This document shows positions 24,822 through 31,857 of a DNA stretch of 51,833 nucleotides, piece by piece. A program made the translations under genes and the position numbers. Position 1 is the stretch's first letter; the number at the start of each line of letters is the position of its first letter. A model generated the notes under the pieces. That model searched no databases. It saw only the letters and a list, made by a program, of their open reading frames with translations, and was not told the DNA's origin. Source of the DNA: Firmicutes bacterium ADurb.Bin182 (GTDB lineage Bacteria; Bacillota; Clostridia; Christensenellales; CAG-138); the NCBI GenBank assembly GCA_002070205.1, contig MWCU01000048.1, forward strand, positions 1 through 51,833, in the 5' to 3' direction.

Positions 24822-24843
24822 ATGCCCCCTTCGCCGGGGGCAT
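24822..24843 (+). terminator. Rho-independent terminator
   Basis: The stem ATGCCCCC / GGGGGCAT with a TTCGCC loop lies 15 bases after the stop of the small conserved gene. The T-run is short (TTT), so it may be a weak terminator. Confidence 0.6.
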
Positions 24844-24851
24844 TTGAAAGT

Positions 24852-25015
24852 GTCGAAGAAGTCTGAATAGACTTCTTCGAATTCTACACGCTTTGCCTAA
24901 AATCTAAGATTTCCGAGCGGCAAAGCGCGCAAAGTACGAAATCCATACGGATTTCATCCGTTTCACCGTACGTGCCGCTGAAGCCGGATTTATAATCAAG
25001 GGGTTGCGACCCCTT
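24852..25015 (+). repeat. Intergenic hairpin repeat, copy 2
   Basis: This copy has a perfect 12-base inverted pair, TCGAAGAAGTCT and AGACTTCTTCGA, then ATTCTACACG, paralleling copy 1 at 22220. It again follows a terminator directly. The stretch closes with another hairpin, AAGGGGT...ACCCCTT (24998-25015). The rest of the gap to 25146 holds no gene I can support. Confidence 0.6.
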
Positions 25016-25146
25016 AATAATCCCAAAGCAGGTTTTTAGGCAATATGCAATGCTCCCTTAATCGGGCATTTTTATGCTTATATGCAGGGAATTGCTCCAA
25101 AACACAACGAAAAAAGGTGCCGTTCGCACCTTTCTGATCGCCTTTT

Positions 25147-25860
25147 TTACGAATACAATATCCTGCCGCAATTTTCACATTCTACCAAATTGCCGCCCGT
25201 GGTGATTTTTCTTATCACGGCGGTAGGCAATGACATATTGCAGCCGCTGCACTGATTGTTTTCAACCCTCGCAATGGGTATTGCATGGTTTAATTTTACC
25301 TGTTTATATCTTGCCAGCAATTCAGAAGGCACGTCTTTTTGCCGGTTTTTGATTTCCGCTTTGGCCTTGTCCAGAGCTTCCCGCCTCTCTTCCAGTTCCT
25401 TTTCGCATACGGCGCGCGCTTCGTCGTATTCTTTTTTAGCTTTACCGGCTTTGCTCCAGGTCTCCTTGAAATTCTCCTCCGCCTTTTCCAGCCAAATGAG
25501 AGTGTCATACAATTCCCTGCGTGAACCGGTAACCTGCTCGAGAAGGGATTCGAATTCACGCCTTGATTCCCTGATTTCTTCGGCCGTGCATTCAGGATCG
25601 CTTTCCATTATGCTAAACTCAGCAAGCTCTATCTCGTATTGTTTTTCAAGCGCCTCAAACTGTTCCGATATCTTTTCCACGATCTCTTTATGCGCTTCGA
25701 TGTCCTTCTGCATATGAGACAGAGTGCTCTGCTGCTTCTTCAGGAACTTATGCAGTTTATTTAATTTTATCCTCGCCGGGGTGGATTTGATTTCGGCCTC
25801 GAGCTTGTCGAGCGCCAATTCCGCCTCCTGATACTCCCATAGCTTATCGAGATTTCCCAT
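25147..25860 (-). CDS. Coiled-coil protein with C4 zinc ribbon (DUF164 type)
   Basis: This 237-residue protein is a long antiparallel coiled coil (residues ~5-175, rich in Glu, Lys and Leu) followed by a C-terminal zinc ribbon with CSGCNMSLP and CENCGRILYS. This is the layout of the DUF164/CdsZ family. ATG 25860 has GGAGG upstream; a 22-codon extension overlaps the Nif3 gene and is not family-like. It sits 34 bases after the Nif3-like gene, in an operon trmK-Nif3-zinc ribbon that is common in Firmicutes. A role in RNA or nucleotide biology is possible, but the function is not established. Confidence 0.85.
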   Translation of the reverse strand: MGNLDKLWEYQEAELALDKLEAEIKSTPARIKLNKLHKFLKKQQSTLSHMQKDIEAHKEIVEKISEQFEALEKQYEIELAEFSIMESDPECTAEEIRESRREFESLLEQVTGSRRELYDTLIWLEKAEENFKETWSKAGKAKKEYDEARAVCEKELEERREALDKAKAEIKNRQKDVPSELLARYKQVKLNHAIPIARVENNQCSGCNMSLPTAVIRKITTGGNLVECENCGRILYS

Positions 25861-25894
25861 TACAACCTCCGTCATTCCTAATACACAAAAGGCA

Positions 25895-26656
25895 TCATAC
25901 ACACCAAATAGGCGCTGTTTCCGCAAGTGTCAAATTATATTCTATACCAGATGAATGGGCTTGTAAATATTCAATGAGGGGCATCAATATGATGCGCTCC
26001 GTTTCATAATGACCCGCATCGATTACAGATATACCCAAAGACAGAGCTTCCAGCGCCCTGTGATGCCTGATTTCGCCGGTAACAAGCACGTTTGCGCCGG
26101 CGTCCGCAGCAGCCTGGATATCGCCGTCCCCCCCGCCTCCGATGACCGCCGCAGTTCGCACAACAGAATTCGTGTCACCGACTATGCGAACGGATGTTTC
26201 CAGCTTTTGCGCGACCAGCTCCGCAAATTCGTGAAGGCGTACTTCGGGAAGGTCCCCGACCCTTCCGATGTTTTCGGGAGGAAGCATACGGGTGCCGCTT
26301 AATCCCAGCCGCCCGGCAAGTACGTCGTTTACGCCCCCTTGCGCTCGGTCCAGATTGGTATGCGCGCAATATAAGGCGATCCCGTTTTGAATCAAAATAT
26401 AGGCGGCTTTGGTTTCGGGACTGTCCGGCAAAATTCTCTTAATCCCCTTAAAAAATAACGGGTGGTGCGTTAAAACCAAATCCGCTCCCGTGTCCGCCGC
26501 TTCCTGAGCGACTTTTTCCGTGCAGTCGAGAGCCACAAGCACGTTTTTGATCTCCCGCCGCTTTGTCCCGATCAGCAGACCTACGTTATCATATTCAAGC
26601 GCAAGAGAAGGAGGCGCGTACTCCTCCATTAAGGCGACAAAATCAAGAAGTTTCAT
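25895..26656 (-). CDS. Nif3-like dinuclear metal center protein (YqfO family)
   Basis: This 253-residue protein matches the Nif3/YqfO family: EYDNVGLLIG, LVLTHHPLFF with its metal-binding histidines, YCAHTNLDRAQGGVND, GGGDGD, VTGEIRHHRAL and AGHYETE. The family binds two metal ions and may act on nucleotides (GTP cyclohydrolase I type 2 annotations are unproven). ATG 26656 has AGGAGG six bases upstream. The start overlaps the trmK stop by 14 bases, so the genes are coupled. It lacks the long YqfO insertion domain found in Bacillus. Length is typical of the short form. Confidence 0.92.
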   Translation of the reverse strand: MKLLDFVALMEEYAPPSLALEYDNVGLLIGTKRREIKNVLVALDCTEKVAQEAADTGADLVLTHHPLFFKGIKRILPDSPETKAAYILIQNGIALYCAHTNLDRAQGGVNDVLAGRLGLSGTRMLPPENIGRVGDLPEVRLHEFAELVAQKLETSVRIVGDTNSVVRTAAVIGGGGDGDIQAAADAGANVLVTGEIRHHRALEALSLGISVIDAGHYETERIILMPLIEYLQAHSSGIEYNLTLAETAPIWCV

Positions 26657-27347
26657 ATTCTCCCTCCTCAATCAACGTCAATAATTCCTCGAGACATACT
26701 GTTTGTTCTCTGAGATACCCGGCGGAATCAGGAGCAGTTTCAAGCCGCCTTTTGTTTCCGGCCAGCAATTTCTTAATATACGCAGAAAGAAGCGGATCCT
26801 CCTTTTCATACGTTACCCAACCGACCTTGTACAGCTTGTCCGGCCAGCCCGCGGGTTTTCTTTCGGGTTCACCGCTTGACGCGCACAGCAGCTGATAAAA
26901 TCTTCCCGCATCCCGGATGAGAGTTTCATCCATAATACGATAACCGTTATTATTAAGGTAATATCTGAGCTGCTCTTCACCGCGCATCGGCTGCATGACG
27001 ATCCTGTTCGCGGCCCTTGCAACCAGCTCGTCCCTGATTAGTATATCCGTAATCAAGCTTCCGCCCATTCCGGCTATCGCAATGGCATCCGCTTCCCCCG
27101 GCTTCAACACTTTAAGCCCTTCTCCCAAACGAAATAACAGCCTGCCGTCCATCCCGCATTTTTGCGAAAGCTGCATTGCTTTCTGCAGCGAATCGCCGCT
27201 GACGTCGGACGCTATGACCCTTTTGCACAATCCGCGCTGCAAGAGCGCTATACCGAGCCGCCCATGATCGCACCCTATATCCGCTATGCAATCGGCGCCC
27301 GCTAACATGGAGGCTGCGGCTTCCAGTCGCGGGCGCAACGCAATCAT
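26643..27347 (-). CDS. trmK: tRNA (adenine-N1)-methyltransferase TrmK
   Basis: This 234-residue enzyme methylates adenine 22 in tRNA. The SAM site ADIGCDHGRLG and the IAIAGMGG motif identify TrmK. The annotated ATG has no ribosome binding site. Upstream, a 14-codon frame beginning MNDLKLS, which resembles the usual TrmK N-terminus, has a strong site and ends in a TGA overlapping this ATG (separate entry). The family normally reads MN.LKLS.RL.., and here RPRLEAAASM resumes in another frame, so the N-terminus seems split by a small rearrangement and is now made by coupled re-initiation. It overlaps the Nif3-like gene by 14 bases. Confidence 0.9.
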   Translation of the reverse strand: MIALRPRLEAAASMLAGADCIADIGCDHGRLGIALLQRGLCKRVIASDVSGDSLQKAMQLSQKCGMDGRLLFRLGEGLKVLKPGEADAIAIAGMGGSLITDILIRDELVARAANRIVMQPMRGEEQLRYYLNNNGYRIMDETLIRDAGRFYQLLCASSGEPERKPAGWPDKLYKVGWVTYEKEDPLLSAYIKKLLAGNKRRLETAPDSAGYLREQTVCLEELLTLIEEGEYETS

Positions 27348-27388
27348 AATTTAATGCCGGGGAACCGGCTCAATTTTAAATCGTTCAT
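27344..27388 (-). other. Fourteen-codon leader frame overlapping trmK
   Basis: The frame reads MNDLKLSRFPGIKL and has GAGGAG four to six bases before its ATG. Its TGA (27344-27346) overlaps the trmK ATG (27345-27347). MNDLKLS looks like the true N-terminus of TrmK, so this is either a remnant of the original start or a coupling peptide. Confidence 0.55.
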
Positions 27389-27475
27389 ATTTCTCCTCTG
27401 TATTATTTTATCAGACAAAGGAAAACGGCACAACCGTATTTGCCTGTGGCTTTATATCAATGCTTTCACGGTTCT

Positions 27476-28369
27476 TCAGCCCGCTGCGGATACCTCCTTG
27501 ACAAGCTCTGCGTACTCGTATGTGATATCAAGGTGAGTGTACTTCATCTGAGAAGAAAAATCTATAAAACTTTCCGTATCGTATTTTTCAAGTTCCTCCA
27601 AAGACGCTATGTATTTCTCGTAGCATTTTTTAACAAGACCGAGCACGGCCCCGTCCGCCTTTGAAGCCAGAATATATTCCCCGGCGCTTCTCAGTTCCGA
27701 GAGTATCTCACCCGCGGCAGTTCTGCCCTGCTCCGGCGTTTGCTGCTCTTTGTCAAACAGTATCACAAAGTCGTTCATCTTTGCCTGCGCCTCGCTGAGC
27801 CCCCTGAACCCGGCTTTGACCCTTGCAAGCTGATCCTCTCCCGCAGTTACCTCAAAAGGAGTCTCGGGCGCATGGAGTTCATATACGGCGGTGTCAAGCC
27901 CATCCTTAGCCAGCTGGTCGCGAACCGTTTGCAAACTGTTCCTGTCCTTGTAACAGGAAGCTATTACGCGGTATTTGCCCGCATCCTCAATTATGTAGCC
28001 TCCGGCTCCCCGGGCTTTCAGTTCATCCGCCTGGGCTTTCGCATTTTCCATTGAGGAAAACACTCCCATTTGCAGCATATAGGAATCTATTCCCGGCAGT
28101 ATGACTTGCTCTGCCTTGGCATTCGTATCCCCCGGAATGGTCACCTCTGCTGCCGGAGTCGTCTGCGGAGGGGTTTCCTCGCTTTTTTTACCTAAATTAT
28201 CGATTGCCGTAAACAGCGGAGCCATAATGTTTTTTGCTATCCAGGTCCCCGCAGCGGAAGCGCTCACGATATAAATGACCGCAGCGGCAATCAAAAGAAC
28301 CGCTACAACACGTCCCGCCCCGCCGCCTGTATTTGAGCGCCGCCTGCTCCTTCGCCTTCGGTACTCCAT
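27476..28369 (-). CDS. SPOR-domain membrane protein
   Basis: This 297-residue protein has a basic N-terminus (RRRRSRRRS), one membrane helix (about residues 20-45), a Pro/Thr-rich linker and a SPOR domain (about 96-170: SYMLQMGVFSSMENAKAQADELKARG, later YRVIASCYKDRNSLQTVRDQL). SPOR domains bind denuded peptidoglycan at septa or during sporulation. The remaining C-terminal 120 residues are helical and unassigned. GGGGGCG precedes the ATG by five bases. It is divergent in role from its neighbours and probably acts at the outer face of the membrane in cell-wall remodelling. Confidence 0.85.
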   Translation of the reverse strand: MEYRRRRSRRRSNTGGGAGRVVAVLLIAAAVIYIVSASAAGTWIAKNIMAPLFTAIDNLGKKSEETPPQTTPAAEVTIPGDTNAKAEQVILPGIDSYMLQMGVFSSMENAKAQADELKARGAGGYIIEDAGKYRVIASCYKDRNSLQTVRDQLAKDGLDTAVYELHAPETPFEVTAGEDQLARVKAGFRGLSEAQAKMNDFVILFDKEQQTPEQGRTAAGEILSELRSAGEYILASKADGAVLGLVKKCYEKYIASLEELEKYDTESFIDFSSQMKYTHLDITYEYAELVKEVSAAG

Positions 28370-28446
28370 ATAAACGCCCCCTTGTGACCCGATTATATAT
28401 ATAGGTATGATGGGACAGGCGGTTTTATTCTTGTCATCATTATGCC

Positions 28447-29271
28447 TTACAGCCAGGAAGCGGGATAAATATCAGCCGTCCCAGTGTCGCAGCCTTCGGA
28501 GTTGTTCAGCACCATCAGCGGCAGATAACGCTCCACCCTTTTTTTCTCAGGATTAGATGTTGAGAAAATGACTCCCGCGCCCGAGACGAATACTCCGAAT
28601 TCGGCCATTAATTCCTCAAGCCCCTTTGCGGTCCCGCCCCCTTTCATAAAATCATCTATAATAAGTGCCCGCTGCCCTTTTTCCATGAGGCGGCGGGAAA
28701 GGGACATAGTTTGCATCCTGTTTGATGAAGACGCGTAATTTATGGTGACCGACGATCCCTCCGCCGCTGTATGATTCCTGCGCGCAGTAATTAAAGGCAC
28801 GCCCAATGCCTGCGCAGTCATAAGCGCGATGGGAACTCCCATCGACTCGACTGTTACAACCACATCCACCGAAAGCTTATAAAATTGCTTGGCAAATATC
28901 TCACCCATTCGCGACATGATCTCCGGCTTTGAAAGCAAATCCGCGATATACAAAAAGCCGCCGGGCAATTTGCGCTCCGGTACGCGAAGGACGGTGCATA
29001 TGCGGCCGATAAAAGCCCTGTCCGCTTCATCACTGTAAAAAGGAAGGAACCTGACGCCCCCCGCCGAGCCGTTGACCGTCTCAACAATACCCCGCCCGTA
29101 GCGGGATGTCACTCCCCGCAAAATCGCAATGTCTTCGCTTAAAGAAGATTTCGCGCATCCGAACTGCTCAGCAAATTCGCCGAGAGAAATAAGCCTGTTC
29201 GGACGGGCGCATAATTCCCTCATAATGGCCGCCACGCGTTCGCAGCGTTTAGCCTTCTCCAATACTCTCAC
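28447..29271 (-). CDS. purR: Pur operon repressor PurR
   Basis: This 274-residue protein has the PurR architecture: an N-terminal winged helix (LGEFAEQFGCAKSSLSEDIAIL, residues ~29-50) and a C-terminal phosphoribosyltransferase-like domain with VTVESMGVPIALMTAQALGVPL and the PRPP-binding loop ALIIDDFMKGGGTAKG. It represses purine genes when PRPP is low. The only usable start next to the body is GTG 29271, which has no good ribosome binding site. The 5' coding region (EKAKRC) is repeated three more times upstream in a tandem array. Expression may therefore be altered or lost; the body of the gene is intact. Confidence 0.88.
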   Translation of the reverse strand: MRVLEKAKRCERVAAIMRELCARPNRLISLGEFAEQFGCAKSSLSEDIAILRGVTSRYGRGIVETVNGSAGGVRFLPFYSDEADRAFIGRICTVLRVPERKLPGGFLYIADLLSKPEIMSRMGEIFAKQFYKLSVDVVVTVESMGVPIALMTAQALGVPLITARRNHTAAEGSSVTINYASSSNRMQTMSLSRRLMEKGQRALIIDDFMKGGGTAKGLEELMAEFGVFVSGAGVIFSTSNPEKKRVERYLPLMVLNNSEGCDTGTADIYPASWL

Positions 29272-29590
29272 CCCGCATTCTAAATATGCAAAACCGGCTC
29301 AGCAGGTAATAGTTCGACATTCTTCAAACGTTGCGGACTTGTTCCGCAGCGTTTATCCTTCTCCAATACTCTCACCCCGCATTCTACAAAACCGGCTCAG
29401 CAGGTAATAGTTCGGCATTCTTCAAACGTTGCGGACTTGTTCGCAGCGTTAAGCCTTCTCCGATACTCCAACCCGGAATTCTAAATATGCAAAACCGGCT
29501 CAGCAGGTAATAGTTCGGCATTCTTCAAATGTTGCGGACTTGTTCCGCAGCGTTTAGCCTTCTCCGATACGCCCACCCGGAATTCCATGC
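29241..29590 (-). repeat. Tandem repeat array carrying the purR 5' region
   Basis: Units begin at 29241, 29345, 29442 and 29546 (104, 97 and 104 bases, then a partial unit). Each starts with CGCAGCGTTTAGCCTTCTCC-like sequence, the complement of the purR codons for EKAKRC, and continues with the GTG region, AAAACCGGCTCAGCAGG, a PurBox-like site and TTGCGGACTTG. The unit farthest from the gene has AAGGAG and an ATG (29588) in frame with these codons, giving a 35-codon frame that ends before the body. The array accounts for much of the 548-base gap; the rest holds a terminator hairpin and A+T-rich sequence. Confidence 0.85.
29309..29522 (-). promoter_or_regulatory. Three PurBox-like operators within the purR array
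   Basis: On the minus strand AATGCCGAACTAT occurs at 29407-29419 and 29510-29522, matching 12 of 13 positions of the Bacillus PurBox AWWWCCGAACWWT; 29309-29321 is a variant with TCGAAC. A weaker inverted partner (GCGGAC) lies about 15 bases away in each unit. PurR binds paired PurBoxes and represses its own gene in Bacillus, so autoregulation is plausible. Confidence 0.5.
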
Positions 29591-29655
29591 TCCTTATAAT
29601 TTAAGTCCTGCGCGGCCCAAAACCCGCCGATAATATTCGCTCATCCGATTTTCCC

Positions 29656-29701
29656 GTAAAAATAAGCCGGATATATATTTAATTATAAACATATATCCGG
29701 C
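29656..29701 (-). terminator. Terminator hairpin after the Pro/Glu-rich gene
   Basis: GCCGGATATAT (29666-29676) pairs perfectly with ATATATCCGGC (29691-29701). On the minus strand it is followed by TTATTTTTA. It would end the transcript of the gene starting at 30050. Confidence 0.6.
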
Positions 29702-29819
29702 CGATTACAATGAATCAAGGTCAATTGTTCGTATTTTATAACTGGTCCGTGTGCTTTATAACAGCTGATTCGGATGCGGGAACCATCCGAATTCAAGTAT
29801 CAATCTCGGCGTATTATTG

Positions 29820-30050
29820 CTATCCGGGGATTTTCCCGCTTCCCAGCAGCGGCATATACTCAACCTCTTCACCGGGTACATTCCACTGATCCTCTGGGAT
29901 CTCCTCAGGAACGGTAGCAAGTTCCTCTTCAGAAGGAACAAATTCCGGACCGTTAAATACGGGTGGGACCAAAGCGGTAGGAACGGGGCTGTATACCGGC
30001 TTAGCCTTAACAAGCTGAGAAGGCTGGTTTTCCCTGTTATCTTCTTCCAT
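29820..30050 (-). CDS. Short Pro/Glu-rich protein, unknown
   Basis: This 76-residue, acidic, proline-rich protein (PVYSPVPTALVPPVFNGPEF, VPEEIPEDQW, VEYMPLLGSGKIPG) has no predicted helix, signal peptide or known domain. The evidence that it is real is a near-perfect AAGGAGGTAAAGCTT site before the ATG, a promoter at 30076-30105 and a terminator hairpin downstream. The composition recalls small spore-coat or coat-morphogenesis proteins, and spore genes occur elsewhere in the window, but this is a guess. I do not recognise the family. Confidence 0.6.
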   Translation of the reverse strand: MEEDNRENQPSQLVKAKPVYSPVPTALVPPVFNGPEFVPSEEELATVPEEIPEDQWNVPGEEVEYMPLLGSGKIPG

Positions 30051-30075
30051 AAGCTTTACCTCCTTGTTTAGAAGT

Positions 30076-30105
30076 ATATTATTCCGTTCCGCTAAAATTC
30101 GTCAA
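30076..30105 (-). promoter_or_regulatory. Promoter of the Pro/Glu-rich gene
   Basis: On the minus strand TTGACG (30100-30105) and TAATAT (30076-30081) are separated by 18 bases, about 25 bases before the ribosome binding site. The stretch between here and the amidase stop at 30275 shows no gene. Confidence 0.5.
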
Positions 30106-30274
30106 AGCCGGTGCATACCCCTCGCAGAATATTCCCATTTTGCTCACAGGCTATTCCGTGCCGGCGGGTTTTAATTAACGGGACTGAGACGCTTCTCGCC
30201 GCAAGCCGCGCTTGCCTTCAAGCAGCGCGAATCATCCGTATGGAAGCGCTGTTGTCATAAGCGGATTGAAAGGT

Positions 30275-31276
30275 TTAGTACTGGTCGCTGTCGTCAAAGA
30301 ACTTTACTATGCCGTTAAAAATCCCTCTCGCGCATTCATTCTGGTATGAGTCGCGATTCAGCTTTAAATCGTCCCCGATGTTGGACAGGTATCCCATTTC
30401 AAGGGTGATGACGGGGACTCGCGACCAATTAAAGCCTGTCTGGTCAGACCGATACCAAAGCGAATTGTTTTTGGCATTCGTAGCTTCACAGAAGGAATCG
30501 AGCACCGCTTCGCCCAAAGCTTTGCTTTTATAATGGATTCCGGGATTCGATCTTTTGGAAGGAGAAACCACCCTCGCTCCGCTGAATCGGCCCGAATTCG
30601 AATAGTCGCAATGCAGCCTCAGCCAAACATCGGCTCCCGCATTATTCATCATTTGCGCGCGTTCCCTGTTTGACAGGCGAACGTGATTTGAAACCCTTGT
30701 CATAACCACTTCCGCACCGGAATCCCTCAAAAGATCGGCAAGCTTCAGCGCAACCGCAAGAGTAATCTTATATTCTTCGTTCCCCGTCTTAACGCCTTTC
30801 GACCCTTCGCTCATTCGAGCTTTCGTTCTTGCGCTTTCCGGACCGATCGCTTCGTGTTCATCGTCTTTATATTCCTGATGCCCCGCATCGATGCCGATTA
30901 TCCTGCCGCTTAACAAACCGGTTCTTTCAAATTGGGTTTCAAGACCGGACTGAATATTTTTTGCTTCTGTCACAACCGAGTTATAGGCCTCCAAAGTCTT
31001 CGGCCCAAACTTGCCGTCAGCTTTTACGCCAAGGTATTTCTGAAGTTTTTTCACGGAAGCAACCGTTGCCGGTCCGTAGATCCCGTCCACAAGGTCATCA
31101 TATAAGCCGGCTTCTTTCAGCATGCTTTGAAGCGCTTTCACGTCATCTCCGTAAGCTCCGGGATACAGGCTGCCGACATGGAGCTCTGTCAACGCGAGAG
31201 CGCCGGAGCCGCACGGCTGAAAGCTTGCCAATAAAAGTATGAATGAAATTGCTGCCGCCAAAAATCTGGTTTTCAT
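30275..31276 (-). CDS. N-acetylmuramoyl-L-alanine amidase with peptidoglycan-binding domain
   Basis: This 333-residue secreted enzyme has a signal peptide (about residues 1-28), a peptidoglycan-binding PG_binding_1 domain (SLYPGAYGDDVKALQSMLKEAG ... VDGIYGPATVASVKKLQKYLGVKADGKFGPKT) and a C-terminal Amidase_3 domain. The zinc ligands are visible as IGIDAGHQ, GNEEYK (Glu) and RLHCDYS, with the catalytic Glu in ITLEMGYLSN. It cleaves the amide between muramic acid and the stem peptide. ATG 31276 has GGGAGG five bases upstream; the longer open frame lacks a site. It is probably monocistronic. Sporulation and vegetative hydrolases share this layout, so the exact role is open. Confidence 0.92.
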   Translation of the reverse strand: MKTRFLAAAISFILLLASFQPCGSGALALTELHVGSLYPGAYGDDVKALQSMLKEAGLYDDLVDGIYGPATVASVKKLQKYLGVKADGKFGPKTLEAYNSVVTEAKNIQSGLETQFERTGLLSGRIIGIDAGHQEYKDDEHEAIGPESARTKARMSEGSKGVKTGNEEYKITLAVALKLADLLRDSGAEVVMTRVSNHVRLSNRERAQMMNNAGADVWLRLHCDYSNSGRFSGARVVSPSKRSNPGIHYKSKALGEAVLDSFCEATNAKNNSLWYRSDQTGFNWSRVPVITLEMGYLSNIGDDLKLNRDSYQNECARGIFNGIVKFFDDSDQY

Positions 31277-31369
31277 TATGCCTCCCGTACAATTCCATAT
31301 AATTCTATCATTATCCGAGGGCATTGATAAGATAATGTTGATAAACAATTTGTTAATTGAAGCCGGATT

Positions 31370-31855
31370 CTACTTTCTCAAGCTGATTTGCTCACACATC
31401 ATAACGAACACGGCGCCTGACATCCAATTCATTGCGTTCTGTATCCCCTGATTTTCCTCCTCGCATGCGCGTTCCGCGTCCCTTATTCCGGTTCTTAAAA
31501 CGTTGAGCCATGCCAGCGCGAGCCCCTGCTCAGGCTCCGGCAGAAAATGTCCGCACCCGAAAAATTTCCCGGGATCGTGCGACATTTCGTGCAGCGTTTT
31601 TAAATCCTTGCCGCCTATCTTCGGCAAAACGGGTTCCGTGCCCTTTACATGCGCGCTCATGACCGCCTTGCAGCATTCGTTGAGTTCCTGCAACCGGGAA
31701 CACAGCATCGCGTTGCCTTCATTGTAAGCAAGGGCGGCGCAAAAGCAGATATCCGCCATTACGCCGTCCAGCAATCCTCTGAAGACAATTCTTTTATCAT
31801 CCTTGCGAACCATCGATTCGTTATTGAGGCTGGTATAAAATTGCTGCTTCCCCAT
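31370..31855 (-). CDS. EutT-like cobalamin adenosyltransferase, short form
   Basis: This 161-residue protein aligns by eye with the C-terminal half of EutT, the ethanolamine-utilisation corrinoid adenosyltransferase. Shared stretches are FRGLLDGVMADI, KTLHEMSHDPGKFF, GHFLPEPEQG, LAWLNVLRTGIRDAE and the final helix AMNWMSGAVFVMM. It lacks the N-terminal metal-binding HX11CCXXC segment of enterobacterial EutT, so it is a short form or a related enzyme. Its ATG follows the clpC stop by two bases, with AAGGGG upstream, so it is the last gene of the mcsA-mcsB-clpC operon. Making adenosylcobalamin is the inferred role; the link to protein quality control is unexplained. Confidence 0.6.
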   Translation of the reverse strand: MGKQQFYTSLNNESMVRKDDKRIVFRGLLDGVMADICFCAALAYNEGNAMLCSRLQELNECCKAVMSAHVKGTEPVLPKIGGKDLKTLHEMSHDPGKFFGCGHFLPEPEQGLALAWLNVLRTGIRDAERACEEENQGIQNAMNWMSGAVFVMMCEQISLRK

Positions 31856-31857
31856 TT

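Noticed and set aside
29241..29590. Tandem repeat considered as a CRISPR array
   Set aside because: Units are ~100 bases and alike over their whole length with no unique spacers, and no cas genes are nearby. They match the purR 5' region.
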